DNA from: Couchioplanes caeruleus
GTDB lineage: Bacteria > Actinomycetota > Actinomycetes > Mycobacteriales > Micromonosporaceae
Reading direction: 5' to 3'
Length of the DNA: 64,000 nucleotides
Assembly (NCBI RefSeq): GCF_003751945.1
Contig: NZ_RJKL01000001.1
Coordinates: forward strand, 7,210,501-7,274,500
Shown: positions 52,653 through 62,383 of the stretch, one piece after another
Layout of the letters: each line of letters starts with the position of its first letter
How positions within the stretch are numbered: position 1 is the stretch's first letter
Program-made: the position numbers and the translations under genes
Notes under the pieces: generated by a model
Seen by the model: the letters and a program-made list of their open reading frames with translations, nothing else
What the model was told of the DNA's origin: nothing
The model's database searches: none

Positions 52653-55600
52653 TCAAAGTGCGCTGTCGGCCGTCGGACTCCGACGCCGGTCGCGCAACGC
52701 GGGCCCGATGATTTCCGTCGCTGTGATACCAATCTCCCGCATGGCCTCGGCATAGTGCTGCTGGGCGCGCGCAGCCTCGCCGAAGTGACCTGCCCGGGCC
52801 AGTACGGCGATCAGGCTCTGGTGCGATTGCTCGTCGTACTGATCGATGGCCAGCAGACGCAACAGATAGCGGACCGCGTCGTCGACATCGTGATCGCGCC
52901 GGGCCAGCACCGCCAGCGCCCGCAGCACGTGCAGGTACGTCGCCCGTGCCTCCTCGCGCAGCGCACGGGCCCAGTCGTCGTAGGGTTCGCCCGCGAACAC
53001 CTCACCGCTGAAGCACCGCTCGGCCTCGGCCAGCACGGCGTAGGCGTCGGCGTGCCGGTCGTATTCGGACAGCCGCAGGCCCTGCTGTGCGGTGGTCAGA
53101 AACTCCTCCACGTCCACCGTCAGGCGATCGAGGTTCAGCGTGATGTTCGCCTGACTCGCGGCTATAAAGTGGTGCGGCGAGACGCACCGGCCCGGGTCGA
53201 GCACGCTACGCACGGTTGACAGCGCGACCGACAACCGGTGGCTGATGCGCTCGCTCTGCCCGCCGGGGCCGTTGCCCCAGAGCAGTTCGGCGAGTTCGTC
53301 GCGGGGCACCGGGCGGCCTCGCCTGGCGACCAGGACGCGGAGCAGATCCCGCGCCTTCTGGGAGGGCCATGCGGCCGGCGGTACCGGGTCGCCGCCGACG
53401 AGCACGCTGAAGCCGCCCAGCGTGCGGATCTCCACCTGGGCCGGGGCGGCCGGGCCGGGCCTGGCCGGCGGGGTAGGCGTGACACCGGCCGCGCGCAGCC
53501 GGCCGGCGGCGAGCCGGGCGCTGGCCCGCTGCTCGGTGCCGGCGCCCGGCAACTGCCCGAGCGTGATGCGTACCCGGTCGATCTCCACCGAGGCGTGGGT
53601 CTCCTGCCAGATGGCCAACGCTTCGGTCAGTGCGCGGCTGGCCTCGGCGGGGTCAGCGGTCGCCGTCGATTGCAGTTCCAGCGCCTCCGCGAGTCCGGGC
53701 CGGTCGCGCTGGCGCCCGGCGGCCTCCGCCGCGGCGCGTGCATGCCGTAGCGCCTCGGCCAGGTCACCGGCGCGCACGGCGATCGTCCCGGCGGCAAGGT
53801 GCGCGGTGGGCACCTGCGAACCGGACGCATGCCGCAGTGCCTCCCGGCACAGATCGGTGGCCTCGGCCGGCCGGTCCGCGGCCACTACAAGTGCCAGCCC
53901 GGCCAGTGCCGGGACCATGCCCTGCCTGTTGGCCTCGCCCGACGCGGCACGCATCGCCTCGCGGTACAGCGCCTCCGCCTCACCCAGCCGGCCGCGTTGG
54001 CGGTGGACGTCGGCGAGGCCGCTGAGCGGGTACGTCACCTTGCGCGAGTCCATGTGCTGGTACAGCTCGATGGACCGGATGAGCCGGGACGCAGCCTCGT
54101 CCAGCCGGCCCAACCGGCGCAACAGCATGCCCTCATTGCACAATGCCATCGCGAGCATGCCCACGTGGCCGTTGCGCTCGGCGAGACAGGTCGCCGGGAC
54201 AAGCACCTCCAGCGCCTCCGCGTGGCGGCCCTGCCGTTCCAGCCCGGCGGCCATGTTGGCCCGGATTCGAGTGACGAGGACGGTGTCACCGACCCCCTCG
54301 GCCAGCCGCAGCGCCCGCTGATAGTGCGCCATCAGCGCGGCCGGGTCCGCGGCCAGGTTCGCGCAGAGGGCGAGAGCCACGTACGCGTTGGCCCGGGCCC
54401 GTTCGTCGCCACAGGCGACCGCGGACCGGTGGGCCCGCTCGGCGTAAGACCGGCACTGCGGCTCGTCGCCGGTCAGCCAGTGCGCTGCCGCCGTCCAGCC
54501 CAGCAGCAGGGCCTCGTCGGCGGTGTCCTCGTCGGTGAGCGCGCCCCGGGAGAACACCCGCAGCGCGTCACGTGGATCACGCCACATATAGGTGGCCGCA
54601 CCGTACCGCCAGGCCAGCGCGGGCCGCAGTCTCCGGTGCAGGTCGACGGCCAACGACGCGTAGACCGCCAGCGCTGCACGGGGGTCCCCGGTCGTCTCCA
54701 ACGCCTCGGCCAGCAGCAGGTCGGTGTGCTCGTCTCGCACTCCCGCCGGCAGGCGCGACGCCACGGCCACCACTCGGGCCGCCGCCCCGGAGAAGAGCAA
54801 CGCCCCGCCGTGTTCGGCCAGCAGTGTGGCGCAGCCCGCGTCGTCTCCGGCCGTGGCAGCCAGCCGGAGCGCCTCAGCCGGCCGGTTCCTCGTGCGGTAC
54901 CAACCGGCCGCGGCTGCCAGCACCCGCTGCCGCGTCGCCGGTCGCGACAGGTGTCCACGGGCGGCCGCGGCCACCAGCGGTACCACGTGGTGCTCGCCGT
55001 CCGTCGGCGCAGGCCCTGGTTTGGGCAGCTGACCCGGTGCCGGTCCCGGTGAAGCGAGCAGACCCAGTCGCGTGAGGTGATCGATCGCGTCGCCGGCGCG
55101 GCGGTGGCCGAGCGTTCGGGCAAGCTCCACGGAGATCGACTCCACCTGGGCGGCGTCGGCCAGCAACCGGCGAGTTGCGGGGTCGAGGCCGGCGAAGACC
55201 TGCTCGGTGAGGAATCCGAGGATCGTGGACCCCGGTCCGGCCAGCGCCGCCAGCAGCCGATCCCCGGACACCATCGCGGTGAGCGCCGGGTCGGTGGCTA
55301 ACGCGGCGCCGACAAGATGTACCAGGGTCGGCCAGCCGAAAGTGAACCGGTAGACCTGCTCGGCCAGGTCGGCGCCGGTCACACCGTAGCTGCGGTCGAG
55401 CAACCCGGCCGTGCCGCCGGCATCCATCGCCAGGCCGACCGGTCCCACCCGCGCGGGAATCGCATCGGTCGGTAGTGCGGCGGCGGGCGGCGGGCAGCGA
55501 CCGATCACGACCAGCCGGCTCTGTTCGCCCAACGCCGGCAGCAGCACGCCCGGCTGAGCGAGGTGTACGTCGTCGACGATCGTCGTCGTGCCGTCCGGCA

Positions 55601-55748
55601 CCGTGCCGCGTGCGCCGGTGGTCAGCGCGGCGCCGGACAGCCAGCGCGCGGCGCTTTCGTCCAGCCAGCGCCGTACTGCCGTGGTCTTGCCGTACCCAGC
55701 CGCGGCCTGCACGACGGTCAGGCACGCAGTCAGCGGGTTATCTACCAC
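52653..55748 (-). CDS. Large MalT/SARP-type transcriptional regulator (ATPase-TPR-winged helix-BTAD)
   Basis: About 1030 aa. The N-terminal ATPase has a P-loop VVQAAAGYGKTTAVRRWL and Walker B TTIVDDVHLAQPG, like MalT/LAL regulators. A long TPR region spans residues ~350-760 (LLLAEALETTGDPRAALAVY, AMALCNEGMLLRRLGRLDEA). A C-terminal OmpR-like winged helix (IRTLGGFSVLVGGDPVPPAA, RDLLRVLVARRGRPVPRDEL, LAELLWGNGPGG) precedes a BTAD bundle (YDRHADAYAVLAEAERCFSG, LLRLLAIDQYDEQSHQSLIA). SARP modules usually sit at the N-terminus; here the order is reversed. The start is uncertain (GTG 55748 or ATG 55811). Confidence 0.85.
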   Translation of the reverse strand: MVDNPLTACLTVVQAAAGYGKTTAVRRWLDESAARWLSGAALTTGARGTVPDGTTTIVDDVHLAQPGVLLPALGEQSRLVVIGRCPPPAAALPTDAIPARVGPVGLAMDAGGTAGLLDRSYGVTGADLAEQVYRFTFGWPTLVHLVGAALATDPALTAMVSGDRLLAALAGPGSTILGFLTEQVFAGLDPATRRLLADAAQVESISVELARTLGHRRAGDAIDHLTRLGLLASPGPAPGQLPKPGPAPTDGEHHVVPLVAAAARGHLSRPATRQRVLAAAAGWYRTRNRPAEALRLAATAGDDAGCATLLAEHGGALLFSGAAARVVAVASRLPAGVRDEHTDLLLAEALETTGDPRAALAVYASLAVDLHRRLRPALAWRYGAATYMWRDPRDALRVFSRGALTDEDTADEALLLGWTAAAHWLTGDEPQCRSYAERAHRSAVACGDERARANAYVALALCANLAADPAALMAHYQRALRLAEGVGDTVLVTRIRANMAAGLERQGRHAEALEVLVPATCLAERNGHVGMLAMALCNEGMLLRRLGRLDEAASRLIRSIELYQHMDSRKVTYPLSGLADVHRQRGRLGEAEALYREAMRAASGEANRQGMVPALAGLALVVAADRPAEATDLCREALRHASGSQVPTAHLAAGTIAVRAGDLAEALRHARAAAEAAGRQRDRPGLAEALELQSTATADPAEASRALTEALAIWQETHASVEIDRVRITLGQLPGAGTEQRASARLAAGRLRAAGVTPTPPARPGPAAPAQVEIRTLGGFSVLVGGDPVPPAAWPSQKARDLLRVLVARRGRPVPRDELAELLWGNGPGGQSERISHRLSVALSTVRSVLDPGRCVSPHHFIAASQANITLNLDRLTVDVEEFLTTAQQGLRLSEYDRHADAYAVLAEAERCFSGEVFAGEPYDDWARALREEARATYLHVLRALAVLARRDHDVDDAVRYLLRLLAIDQYDEQSHQSLIAVLARAGHFGEAARAQQHYAEAMREIGITATEIIGPALRDRRRSPTADSAL

Positions 55749-56339
55749 GGTGGATGGTATCTCGCTCCTACAGGTGGGATCACCGCGCTGGCACAGACCC
55801 GACAAGCGCACTTCGCTCGTGGCGACGGGATCCGCTCCGCGGTGAAACCGTCATCCGGCGCGATCTCCGTCAGTTCGTGTACCTCTGGACGAGGTCCTCG
55901 GCGAGGGGCGGAAGTGATCCTGGTCAGCGGCTTTTCATGGACGGACATCGCTCGGCCAAGATCGCTCTAGTGGATCTTGTGGTCACAAGCGTGGTCACTT
56001 CGATCGCTACCGTGGGTGGCACCAGCACGATGATGGCGTGAGTCGTCTGGCCAGATTGTGTGCGGTGGATCAGGACCAAGGCGGCGCCGTGCGAGAAACG
56101 GCTGGCTTGGCTCTCATCGGCGGGAGGCGATTCCGGACCTGTGTGGCGCTGCACGGCACGTTCGAGAGACCGCGGCACCGACGATCTACCGCAGGTTGGA
56201 CCAGAAACAAGCTGGACCAGCAGCGGCGTCAGATGCGCAGGTCATGGTCGGTGAGCCGGCCGACGAAGGCCGGTCGTCAGTGACCCGGTCGGCCAGGCGG
56301 GTGTGGACCAGCACCAGCGCGGACGGCAGCAGGTGCAGG
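55749..56339. other. Intergenic region upstream of the large regulator
   Basis: Contains the regulator promoter region. Frames on both strands are short and unbiased; nothing is recognised. Confidence 0.35.
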
Positions 56340-56625
56340 GCCAGGCCTCGGCGTGGCCGTCGATCCAGATCTACCTCGACCGGGCGTAGTCCGACACCAG
56401 CCGGGCTCGACCCGGCCTGGACCGGGCCCCTCGCTGCGGTCCGCACCGGCGATACCCTCGTGGTGCCGGAGCTGGACTGGCTTGCCCCCTCGGTGTCCAC
56501 GCCTGGCAGATCGGGGGCTACCTAGCCGAGCGTCGGATCCGGCTGCAGCTCGGCGCGACGATCTACGACCCGGCCGACCCGATGGGCGAGACGTTCTTCA
56601 ACATCTGCTCTCCATGGAGGACATG
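56340..56625 (+). pseudogene. Serine recombinase fragment, frameshifted
   Basis: Pieces in different frames read ARPGLDRA, AAVRTGDTLVVPELDWLAPS and GGYLAERRIRLQLGATIYDP then ADPMGETFFNI. These are the middle of a small serine recombinase catalytic domain (usual AVRAGDTLVVTKLDRLARS...YDPTDPVGRLLFN). Several frameshifts and missing ends show it is dead. It lies at the 3' end of the GGDEF/EAL gene. Confidence 0.6.
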
Positions 56626-56633
56626 ACGTCTGT

Positions 56634-59600
56634 TCATGTCGCGTCCACGGGTCGTCGTCTTGCCGGGTGTGCGATTTCGCCGGCGGGTACGGGCCGGGAG
56701 AATAGGTAGCCCTGACCGAGCGGACAGCCGAGGTGCAGGAGCAGCTGTCGTTGGGTTGGTTCCTCGATCCCTTCCGCGACGACCGTTAGTTCCAGGGTTC
56801 TGGCCAGTCGCAAGATCGCGTCCACGACGGCCTGTTGTTGTGCCGAGTGCGCCATGTCGTCGAGGAAGGATTTGTCGATCTTCAGTACGTCGACGGGGAA
56901 CTGGCGCAGGTAGCTGAGCGAGGAGTATCCCGTGCCGAAGTCGTCGATCGCGATCCGCACTCCCCAAGAGCGCAGCTGCATGAGGTCCGTCCAGACCTGT
57001 TCGTCGTCGCGGAGCAGGAGACTCTCGGTGATCTCTAGTAGCAGGTTGTCGGCGGGGACACCGGTTTCGTCGAGCAGATGCCGGAACCGGTCCACGAAGC
57101 CCGGGCTGCGGAACTGGCGAGCGGAGACGTTGACGCTGACATACGGTGATTCTCCAGCGGTGTACTGCGCCATGCGGCGCCAGCCGGCCAGCGTTCGTAA
57201 TGCCTCCCCCAGAACCCAGTCGCCGAGTTCCACGATGAGTCCGCTGTCCTCCGCTACTTCGATGAATTCGTCCGGTGGCACCATCCCTCTTGTCCGGTGC
57301 TGCCAGCGCACCAGTGCTTCGTAGCCGACCGGTACGGCGTCGTCGAGTCTGACGATGGGCTGGAAGTGCAGGAGGAAGTCTCCTTCTGCGAGCGCCTGGG
57401 CCAGGGCCGCGCGCAGCTCGATTCGTTGTCGGGTGAGCTCGTGCAGCTGTGCCTGGTAGCGAGCCCATTGGTTCTTGCCGGCCGTTTTCGCGGTGCGCAG
57501 TGCGACGTCGGCCTGACGCAGTAGGTCCTCGCCGTCGGTGGCTTGTGCCGTGCTGGCGATACCGCAGCTGGCGGTGTGCTCGGTGATGCCCGCCGTCACG
57601 GTGACCGGTTGGCGCAGGCTTTCCAGCAGCGTCGCGGCACGCTGCTCCAGTGCTTCGGGATGAGAGGCGTCGGTCACCAGTACGGCGAATTCGTCCGCGC
57701 CGAGCCGGGCGACGTCATCGGGGTTGGCAACGACTGCGCGTAGTCGTTCAGCCAGTACGGTGAGCAGCTCGTCACCGGCTTGGTGACCCATAGTGTCGTT
57801 GACGGCCTGAAAGTCGTCGACGTCCAGGAGGAGAACACCAACGAGCCGATCGGTATGTACCCCGTTCTGGGCTGCCTGGTGCAAACGTTCCACGAAATAG
57901 GCTCGGTTGCCTAGCCCAGTGAGACCGTCGTTGTAGGCGAGCCCGGTGAGTTCGTGCTGAAGCCGTCGTTGTTCGGTGACGTCACGCATGGTGAGCACCA
58001 ACCCGTTGACGGTCGAGTCGTCGTGCAGGTTCTTGCACGTGGCCTCGACGGTGATCAGCGCGCCGTCGGGGCGCATCAGGCACCAGTCGGTAGGCTCGTC
58101 GATGTTCCTGTTGTTACGCACCGCTTCGATCACGGTTTCTGCCTGGGCCCGCTGCTGGTGGTGCAGCAGGTTCAACACCGGCGTACCCGGCGTGACCGCA
58201 CCGAACAGCCTCGCGGTTGAGGGGGTCGCGTACCGGATCAGGCCGTCGCCGTTGATGACGATGATGATGTCGCTGGCGTGCTGCACCACGCTGCGGAAAT
58301 ACTCCTCGGTCTGCCGTCGCGTGATCTCTTCGTTGAGTGCGACACGGTTGAGTGCTTCTGCGGCTTGAGCGGCGAGCAGTTCCAAAGAGCACCGTGCACG
58401 TCGCAACGCCACCTCGGCGCCTGCCGCGACCAGCACCGGAGACGGGGATTCCGCCTCCACAAGGAGGCCTGTATCAGTCAGCGGCAGCAGCAGCCCGTAT
58501 GGCAGGTGGACCATGTCGGCGCGTAACTCGGTGGGTAGCTCAGCAGCCGGCAGCAATACCGAGGGGCGAAGGCCGATGTCGCTCTGCGCCGGCTGCCTTC
58601 CGGCCCCAGACCACACCTGAGCGTGGTGCGGCCTTGGCGCCAGCAGTTCTCCCATGGCCCGCTCAGCAATGGCCAACACCTCGTTGACGCTACGCGCGCT
58701 CGACAGCGCCGCGTGAACGCGACCCAGTACACGCTCTCGGGCGAGCGCTTGCTGGTAATGCGCGACGACGCCCGCAAGGCGCGCGGAGACCACGAGAAAG
58801 ACGGCAATCACCACGACCGCGATGGCGGCTACTTCACCCGCCTGGGTCAACAGCGCCCTGGCGACGAGCACCGCCGGGGCGATGCTGGCGGCGAAACACA
58901 GCAACGCGATCCGAACCACGCCGACCCTGGAGTCGGCCTCGGCCTCCGGCGACGGCTCGGTAAGGCACCGCATCGACGGATGCAGGGCGGCAGCACCCAA
59001 TCCGCCGTAGAAGACGACCCAGGCCAGGTCGATCGGGCTTGCAATCTCCCAGCCGTCCCCCAGATGCGCGGCCGCGTAGAGCACATCGCCGCTGAAGAGC
59101 GCCGCCGCGGCGAACGCCACCATGATCACCGATACGCCGCGCACGCGAGAACGGGTCAGCAGTTGCACGAGCGTCGCCAGGACGACCAGGTCGCCCAGGG
59201 GATAGCCAACCGATACGAGCTTTGCCAGCAAGCTGAGGCCAGGATTGGTGAGGTTCGGCTCGACCAGGAGGGTCCACGCTAGGACGCCGACGCCCAGGGT
59301 GACGGTGAGCGTGTCCAACACCGTTCCTAGTCCAGGATTGTCCGACCGGCTCCTGATGGCGGCTATCAATCCTGCGGTCATCAGCGGATAGATGGCCAGG
59401 TAGACCAGGTGGGCGGTGGACGGAAACCCGACCTGCCTGTCGAGTACCAAGACCTGGACGTTGATCATGGTGTCGCCTACGGCGAAGGCGAGCACCGCGC
59501 CAGCGAAGAGCAGCCACGGGGCCCGTCGGCGGGGACGATGAAGCTTCACGCCGACGACGATGGCGATCAGACTGCAAAGAGCCAGCACAACCCATGTCGC

Positions 59601-59687
59601 AGTCCGCCATCCCGGCACTGCGAAGTACCCGACGGTCAGCGCGCCGAGTAGAGCTACGTAGCCGGTCAGGGTCGAGCGAACACGCAT
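56634..59687 (-). CDS. Membrane GGDEF-EAL bifunctional cyclic di-GMP protein (MASE-like, PAS)
   Basis: 1017 aa. Residues ~1-300 have about nine spans (MASE-like; GYVALLGALTVGYFAVPGW, APWLLFAGAVLAFAVGDTMI). A GAF-like helical part follows, then PAS (EYFRSVVQHASDIIIVINGD), GGDEF (LAYNDGLTGLGNRAYFVERL, LLLDVDDFQAVNDTMGHQAG, RLGADEFAVLV) and EAL (LHFQPIVRLDDAVPVGYEAL). The EAL site residues look complete (VNVSARQ, LLEITESLLL, IDDFGTGYSSLSYLRQFPVD, KIDKSF, VAEGIEEPTQ). The cyclase motif is GADEF rather than GGDEF, so phosphodiesterase activity may dominate. Confidence 0.92.
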   Translation of the reverse strand: MRVRSTLTGYVALLGALTVGYFAVPGWRTATWVVLALCSLIAIVVGVKLHRPRRRAPWLLFAGAVLAFAVGDTMINVQVLVLDRQVGFPSTAHLVYLAIYPLMTAGLIAAIRSRSDNPGLGTVLDTLTVTLGVGVLAWTLLVEPNLTNPGLSLLAKLVSVGYPLGDLVVLATLVQLLTRSRVRGVSVIMVAFAAAALFSGDVLYAAAHLGDGWEIASPIDLAWVVFYGGLGAAALHPSMRCLTEPSPEAEADSRVGVVRIALLCFAASIAPAVLVARALLTQAGEVAAIAVVVIAVFLVVSARLAGVVAHYQQALARERVLGRVHAALSSARSVNEVLAIAERAMGELLAPRPHHAQVWSGAGRQPAQSDIGLRPSVLLPAAELPTELRADMVHLPYGLLLPLTDTGLLVEAESPSPVLVAAGAEVALRRARCSLELLAAQAAEALNRVALNEEITRRQTEEYFRSVVQHASDIIIVINGDGLIRYATPSTARLFGAVTPGTPVLNLLHHQQRAQAETVIEAVRNNRNIDEPTDWCLMRPDGALITVEATCKNLHDDSTVNGLVLTMRDVTEQRRLQHELTGLAYNDGLTGLGNRAYFVERLHQAAQNGVHTDRLVGVLLLDVDDFQAVNDTMGHQAGDELLTVLAERLRAVVANPDDVARLGADEFAVLVTDASHPEALEQRAATLLESLRQPVTVTAGITEHTASCGIASTAQATDGEDLLRQADVALRTAKTAGKNQWARYQAQLHELTRQRIELRAALAQALAEGDFLLHFQPIVRLDDAVPVGYEALVRWQHRTRGMVPPDEFIEVAEDSGLIVELGDWVLGEALRTLAGWRRMAQYTAGESPYVSVNVSARQFRSPGFVDRFRHLLDETGVPADNLLLEITESLLLRDDEQVWTDLMQLRSWGVRIAIDDFGTGYSSLSYLRQFPVDVLKIDKSFLDDMAHSAQQQAVVDAILRLARTLELTVVAEGIEEPTQRQLLLHLGCPLGQGYLFSRPVPAGEIAHPARRRPVDAT

Positions 59688-59699
59688 CCAGTTGTCCTC

Positions 59700-59949
59700 G
59701 GCGATGAAGGTCTCACCCTTTCATCGGCCGGCAGAAGCCCGTGCTGAGCGGCAGAACGGACATCCTGTCGACGAGCCAGCCTGGCATATTCTGCGCTGCG
59801 GCCGGGGCGACCGCCGGCTCAGCGGCCTTACCCGGCCTCGGCAAGATCATCAATGAAAGGGCCCGGACTCTCTTCGGTACTCCCGTCGCCCAGCTCGAGA
59901 CGGTGCGCCCCGCCCGCACCGCCCTGGTCGCCCTCGGCCTGCTCGGGTC
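59700..59949. other. Short gap with an unrecognised open frame
   Basis: A plus-strand frame (GKIINERARTLFGTPVAQLE then TVRPARTALVALGLLGSR) ends at 59956. It resembles no family I know and may be the tail of a lost gene beside the IS5 copy. Confidence 0.25.
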
Positions 59950-60663
59950 GCGCTGATTGCGGCATGACATCGCTACACGAGCCTCGGGTGTTGCGCAGAT
60001 CCTGGCATTGCTGCAGGCCCGGGCGGACACGGCGGGGTTGATCGGCTGGATGGTAAGCGTGGACTCGACCATCAGCCGCGCCGATCAGCATGCGGCCGGA
60101 GCCCGCCGACACGGCGAGGGGCAGAAGGAACCGCCCGGCGGCGTGCAGACCGAACCGGCGGATCACGGGCTCGGCCGATCGAGGGGCGGCTGGACCACCA
60201 AGACTCATCTGGCCTGTGAACAGGGCCGCAAGCTGATGGCCGTGGTGGTGACCGCCGGGCAGCGCGGCGACAGCCCGCAGTTCATCACCGTGCTGGCCAA
60301 AGTGCGCGTCGCCCGTACCGGCGGTGGCCGGCCACGAACCCGCCCGGACACAGTGCTGGCCACAAGGCGTACACGTCCAAGGCCAACCGTGCCGACCTGC
60401 GCTGCCGCGGCATCCGAGCCTGCATCCCCAGCAGGAGCGACCGGGACGTCCACCGCAAAGCCCAAGGATCCAAGGGCGGACGTCCGCGTGCCTTCGACCC
60501 CGAGAACTACCGCCTGCGTCACGCCGTGGAGTGGCGCATCAACCAGCTCAAACAGCACCGCGCCATGGCCACCAGGTACGACAAGCTCGCCGTGCGCTAC
60601 GAAGCCACCCTTACCATCGCCGCCATCAACCAGTGGCTTCGAGCACTACGAAACACGGCCTAG
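59950..60663 (+). pseudogene. IS5-family transposase copy C, truncated and with a one-base deletion
   Basis: The frame begins ASGVAQILALLQARADTAGL and has the first catalytic Asp in GWMVSVDSTISRADQHAAGA, then GGWTTKTHLACEQGRKLMAV. Near 60363 one G is missing (VLATRRT instead of VLADKAYTS). In the restored frame it continues KANRADLRCRGIRACIPSRS, RLRHAVEWRINQLKQHRAMA with the catalytic Glu, and ends AINQWLRALRNTA with TAG at 60661-60663. The N-terminal domain is absent. The TAG stop is part of the CTAG target of the adjacent IS701. Confidence 0.8.
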
Positions 60664-62035
60664 TACTGCAACGGCAGTTAGGTGAGTGGATAGCCGCGTC
60701 GTCGGTAGTGGCATAGCCGTGCCTGGTATTGGCGTGTGCGGCGCCATCGTGACCACCACCAGACGTGGTGTCTGTGCTGGTGGGAGCGGACGACCAGTGC
60801 GGCGATCAGGCGCCTGATCTCGGGTACGGTGAAACCGATCATCATGTGCTCGCCGGTGCAGGTTCCCCCTTTGCGGTAAGGGTTTTCGCGACGACGAGCC
60901 AAGCGTGCGCGGCCATCGACAAGGTGATGTGGGCATACCAGGCCCGCCAGTCACGGACCTGATACTCGTCGAGACCGGCACCGTTTTTGGCTTGCTGGAA
61001 GCATTCCTCCACGGCCCAGCGGCTGCCGGCTACGCGGGCCAGGTCCATCAGCCGGGTCTGGCGAGGTCCGTAGCAGACGTAGTAGGCCAGCTCGCCCGTG
61101 CTGATGTTGCGGCGAGCGAGCAGCCAGTGCCCGCGACCCGGCCGCCAGAACACCCGGATCGGCGTCCGCGCCCAGTGGTATTCGCGGGGTCCGTGAGCGC
61201 CGGGCCCGGCCGAGATCCTCGACCAGGCCCGGCCCGGCAGCGCGGCGATCAGGTTGTCGACGCGGGCGAAGCCCATGCTGGTGGTGACCACGTCATCGTT
61301 GCGGCGGGTGGCGACCACATGCGCCTGGTCGTGCTCTTCCATCCACACCCGCAGCGACTTCGACTGCCCGTAGGCCTCGTCCATCGTCACCCACCCGGGT
61401 GCGATCCCCGCGGCGAACGCCCGGCCGAGCATGGTGCGGGCCATCTCGACCTTGGTGGCGAAGCCGACCTCGTCCGGGATCCCCGCAGCCCGACAGCGTT
61501 CACGGTCGTCGGTCCAGGCCTGCGGCAGATACAACTGCCGGTCGATCAACGCGTGACCCTTGCACGAGCGGTAAGCCAGGAACACCCCGACCTGGCAGTT
61601 CTCGACCCTGCCGGCCGTTCCCGAGTACTGACGGGCCACGCCGGCGGACTTCACGCCCTTCTTCAGAAAGCCGGTGTCGTCAATGATCAGTACACTCTGC
61701 GGGTCGCCGAGGTGCTCGACCACGTAGTCCCGCACGTCGTCACGGACTGTGTCGACGTCCCAGTCCGCCCACCGCAACAGGCGTTGCATTCCGTCCGGCG
61801 ACACATCGCCGGCCTGCTCCGCCAGGGTCCAACCATTGGTCCGATCCAGGCCCGCGACCAGCCCGCACAGGTACTGCCGGGCCCGCCGCCGCGGCTCCGC
61901 ACGCGTGAACCGGCCCGCGATCCGGGCATGCAACCGATCCAATTCCGCCGACCACACCGCAACATCGACATTCGTCACACCATGACCAACGACCCGATCA
62001 TGAACTCGTTTCACCTGCTGAGTGCCGTTGCAGTA
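60664..62035 (-). mobile_element. IS701-family insertion sequence with intact ends and CTAG duplication
   Basis: Terminal inverted repeats begin TACTGCAACGGCA (60664-60676) and end TGCCGTTGCAGTA (62023-62035), identical over 13 bases. CTAG is duplicated on both sides (60660-60663 and 62036-62039), the usual four-base YTAR target of IS701. The element is 1372 bp with one transposase gene. Clean ends and target duplication indicate recent insertion compared with the neighbouring IS debris. Confidence 0.9.
60842..62014 (-). CDS. IS701-family transposase
   Basis: 390 aa, DDE_5 type. Features: RRRARQYLCGLVAGLDRTNG, SVLIIDDTGFLKKGVKSAGV (first Asp), YLPQAWTDDRERCRAAGIPD, APGWVTMDEAYGQSKSLRVW (second Asp), ARVAGSRWAVEECFQQAKNG (Glu) and DWRAWYAHITLSMAAHAWLV. 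The reading frame stops at TGA after KGEPAPAST. A shifted frame (ending 60678) contains the usual C-terminal block VPEIRRLIAALVVR then WWWSRWRRTRQYQARLCHYR, so this copy may carry a C-terminal frameshift. The catalytic core is complete. Confidence 0.88.
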   Translation of the reverse strand: MKRVHDRVVGHGVTNVDVAVWSAELDRLHARIAGRFTRAEPRRRARQYLCGLVAGLDRTNGWTLAEQAGDVSPDGMQRLLRWADWDVDTVRDDVRDYVVEHLGDPQSVLIIDDTGFLKKGVKSAGVARQYSGTAGRVENCQVGVFLAYRSCKGHALIDRQLYLPQAWTDDRERCRAAGIPDEVGFATKVEMARTMLGRAFAAGIAPGWVTMDEAYGQSKSLRVWMEEHDQAHVVATRRNDDVVTTSMGFARVDNLIAALPGRAWSRISAGPGAHGPREYHWARTPIRVFWRPGRGHWLLARRNISTGELAYYVCYGPRQTRLMDLARVAGSRWAVEECFQQAKNGAGLDEYQVRDWRAWYAHITLSMAAHAWLVVAKTLTAKGEPAPAST

Positions 62036-62383
62036 CTAGTGTGCCCCGCCGCCACCAAGGTTGACGAGGACCACCCCGAGGATGATCACCGCGATGCCCG
62101 CGTAGGCGACGGGAGTGATCTTGTCGCTGAAGGCGTAGAGGCCGACGACCGTGATCAGCGCGGTCCCCACGCCCGACCAGATCGCATACGCGGGGCCCAT
62201 GCTCAGCCCTTGCTTGAGCGCCAACGACAGGCATAGGAACGACACCCCGTAGCTCACGGCGACGACCACGCTCGGCCAGAGCCGGGAGAAACCTTCCGAC
62301 GCCCGCAGCGCACTGGTACCGATGACCTCGAAGACGATCGCCGTTGCCAGCAGGAGTAACCCGTACACAGGTGGACCGCCCAT
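62036..62383 (-). CDS. Small multidrug resistance (SMR) efflux protein
   Basis: 115 aa with four spans. YGLLLLATAIVFEVIGTSAL carries the conserved membrane Glu that exchanges protons for cations. LWPSVVVAVSYGVSFLCLSL, GPAYAIWSGVGTALITVVGL and AYAGIAVIILGVVLVNLG follow. It belongs to the EmrE/QacE/Sug type, which exports quaternary ammonium or guanidinium compounds. The ATG at 62383 gives the usual length; the frame is open to 62470. Its TAG stop lies in the CTAG target duplication of the IS701 element, which is inserted immediately downstream. Confidence 0.9.
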   Translation of the reverse strand: MGGPPVYGLLLLATAIVFEVIGTSALRASEGFSRLWPSVVVAVSYGVSFLCLSLALKQGLSMGPAYAIWSGVGTALITVVGLYAFSDKITPVAYAGIAVIILGVVLVNLGGGGAH

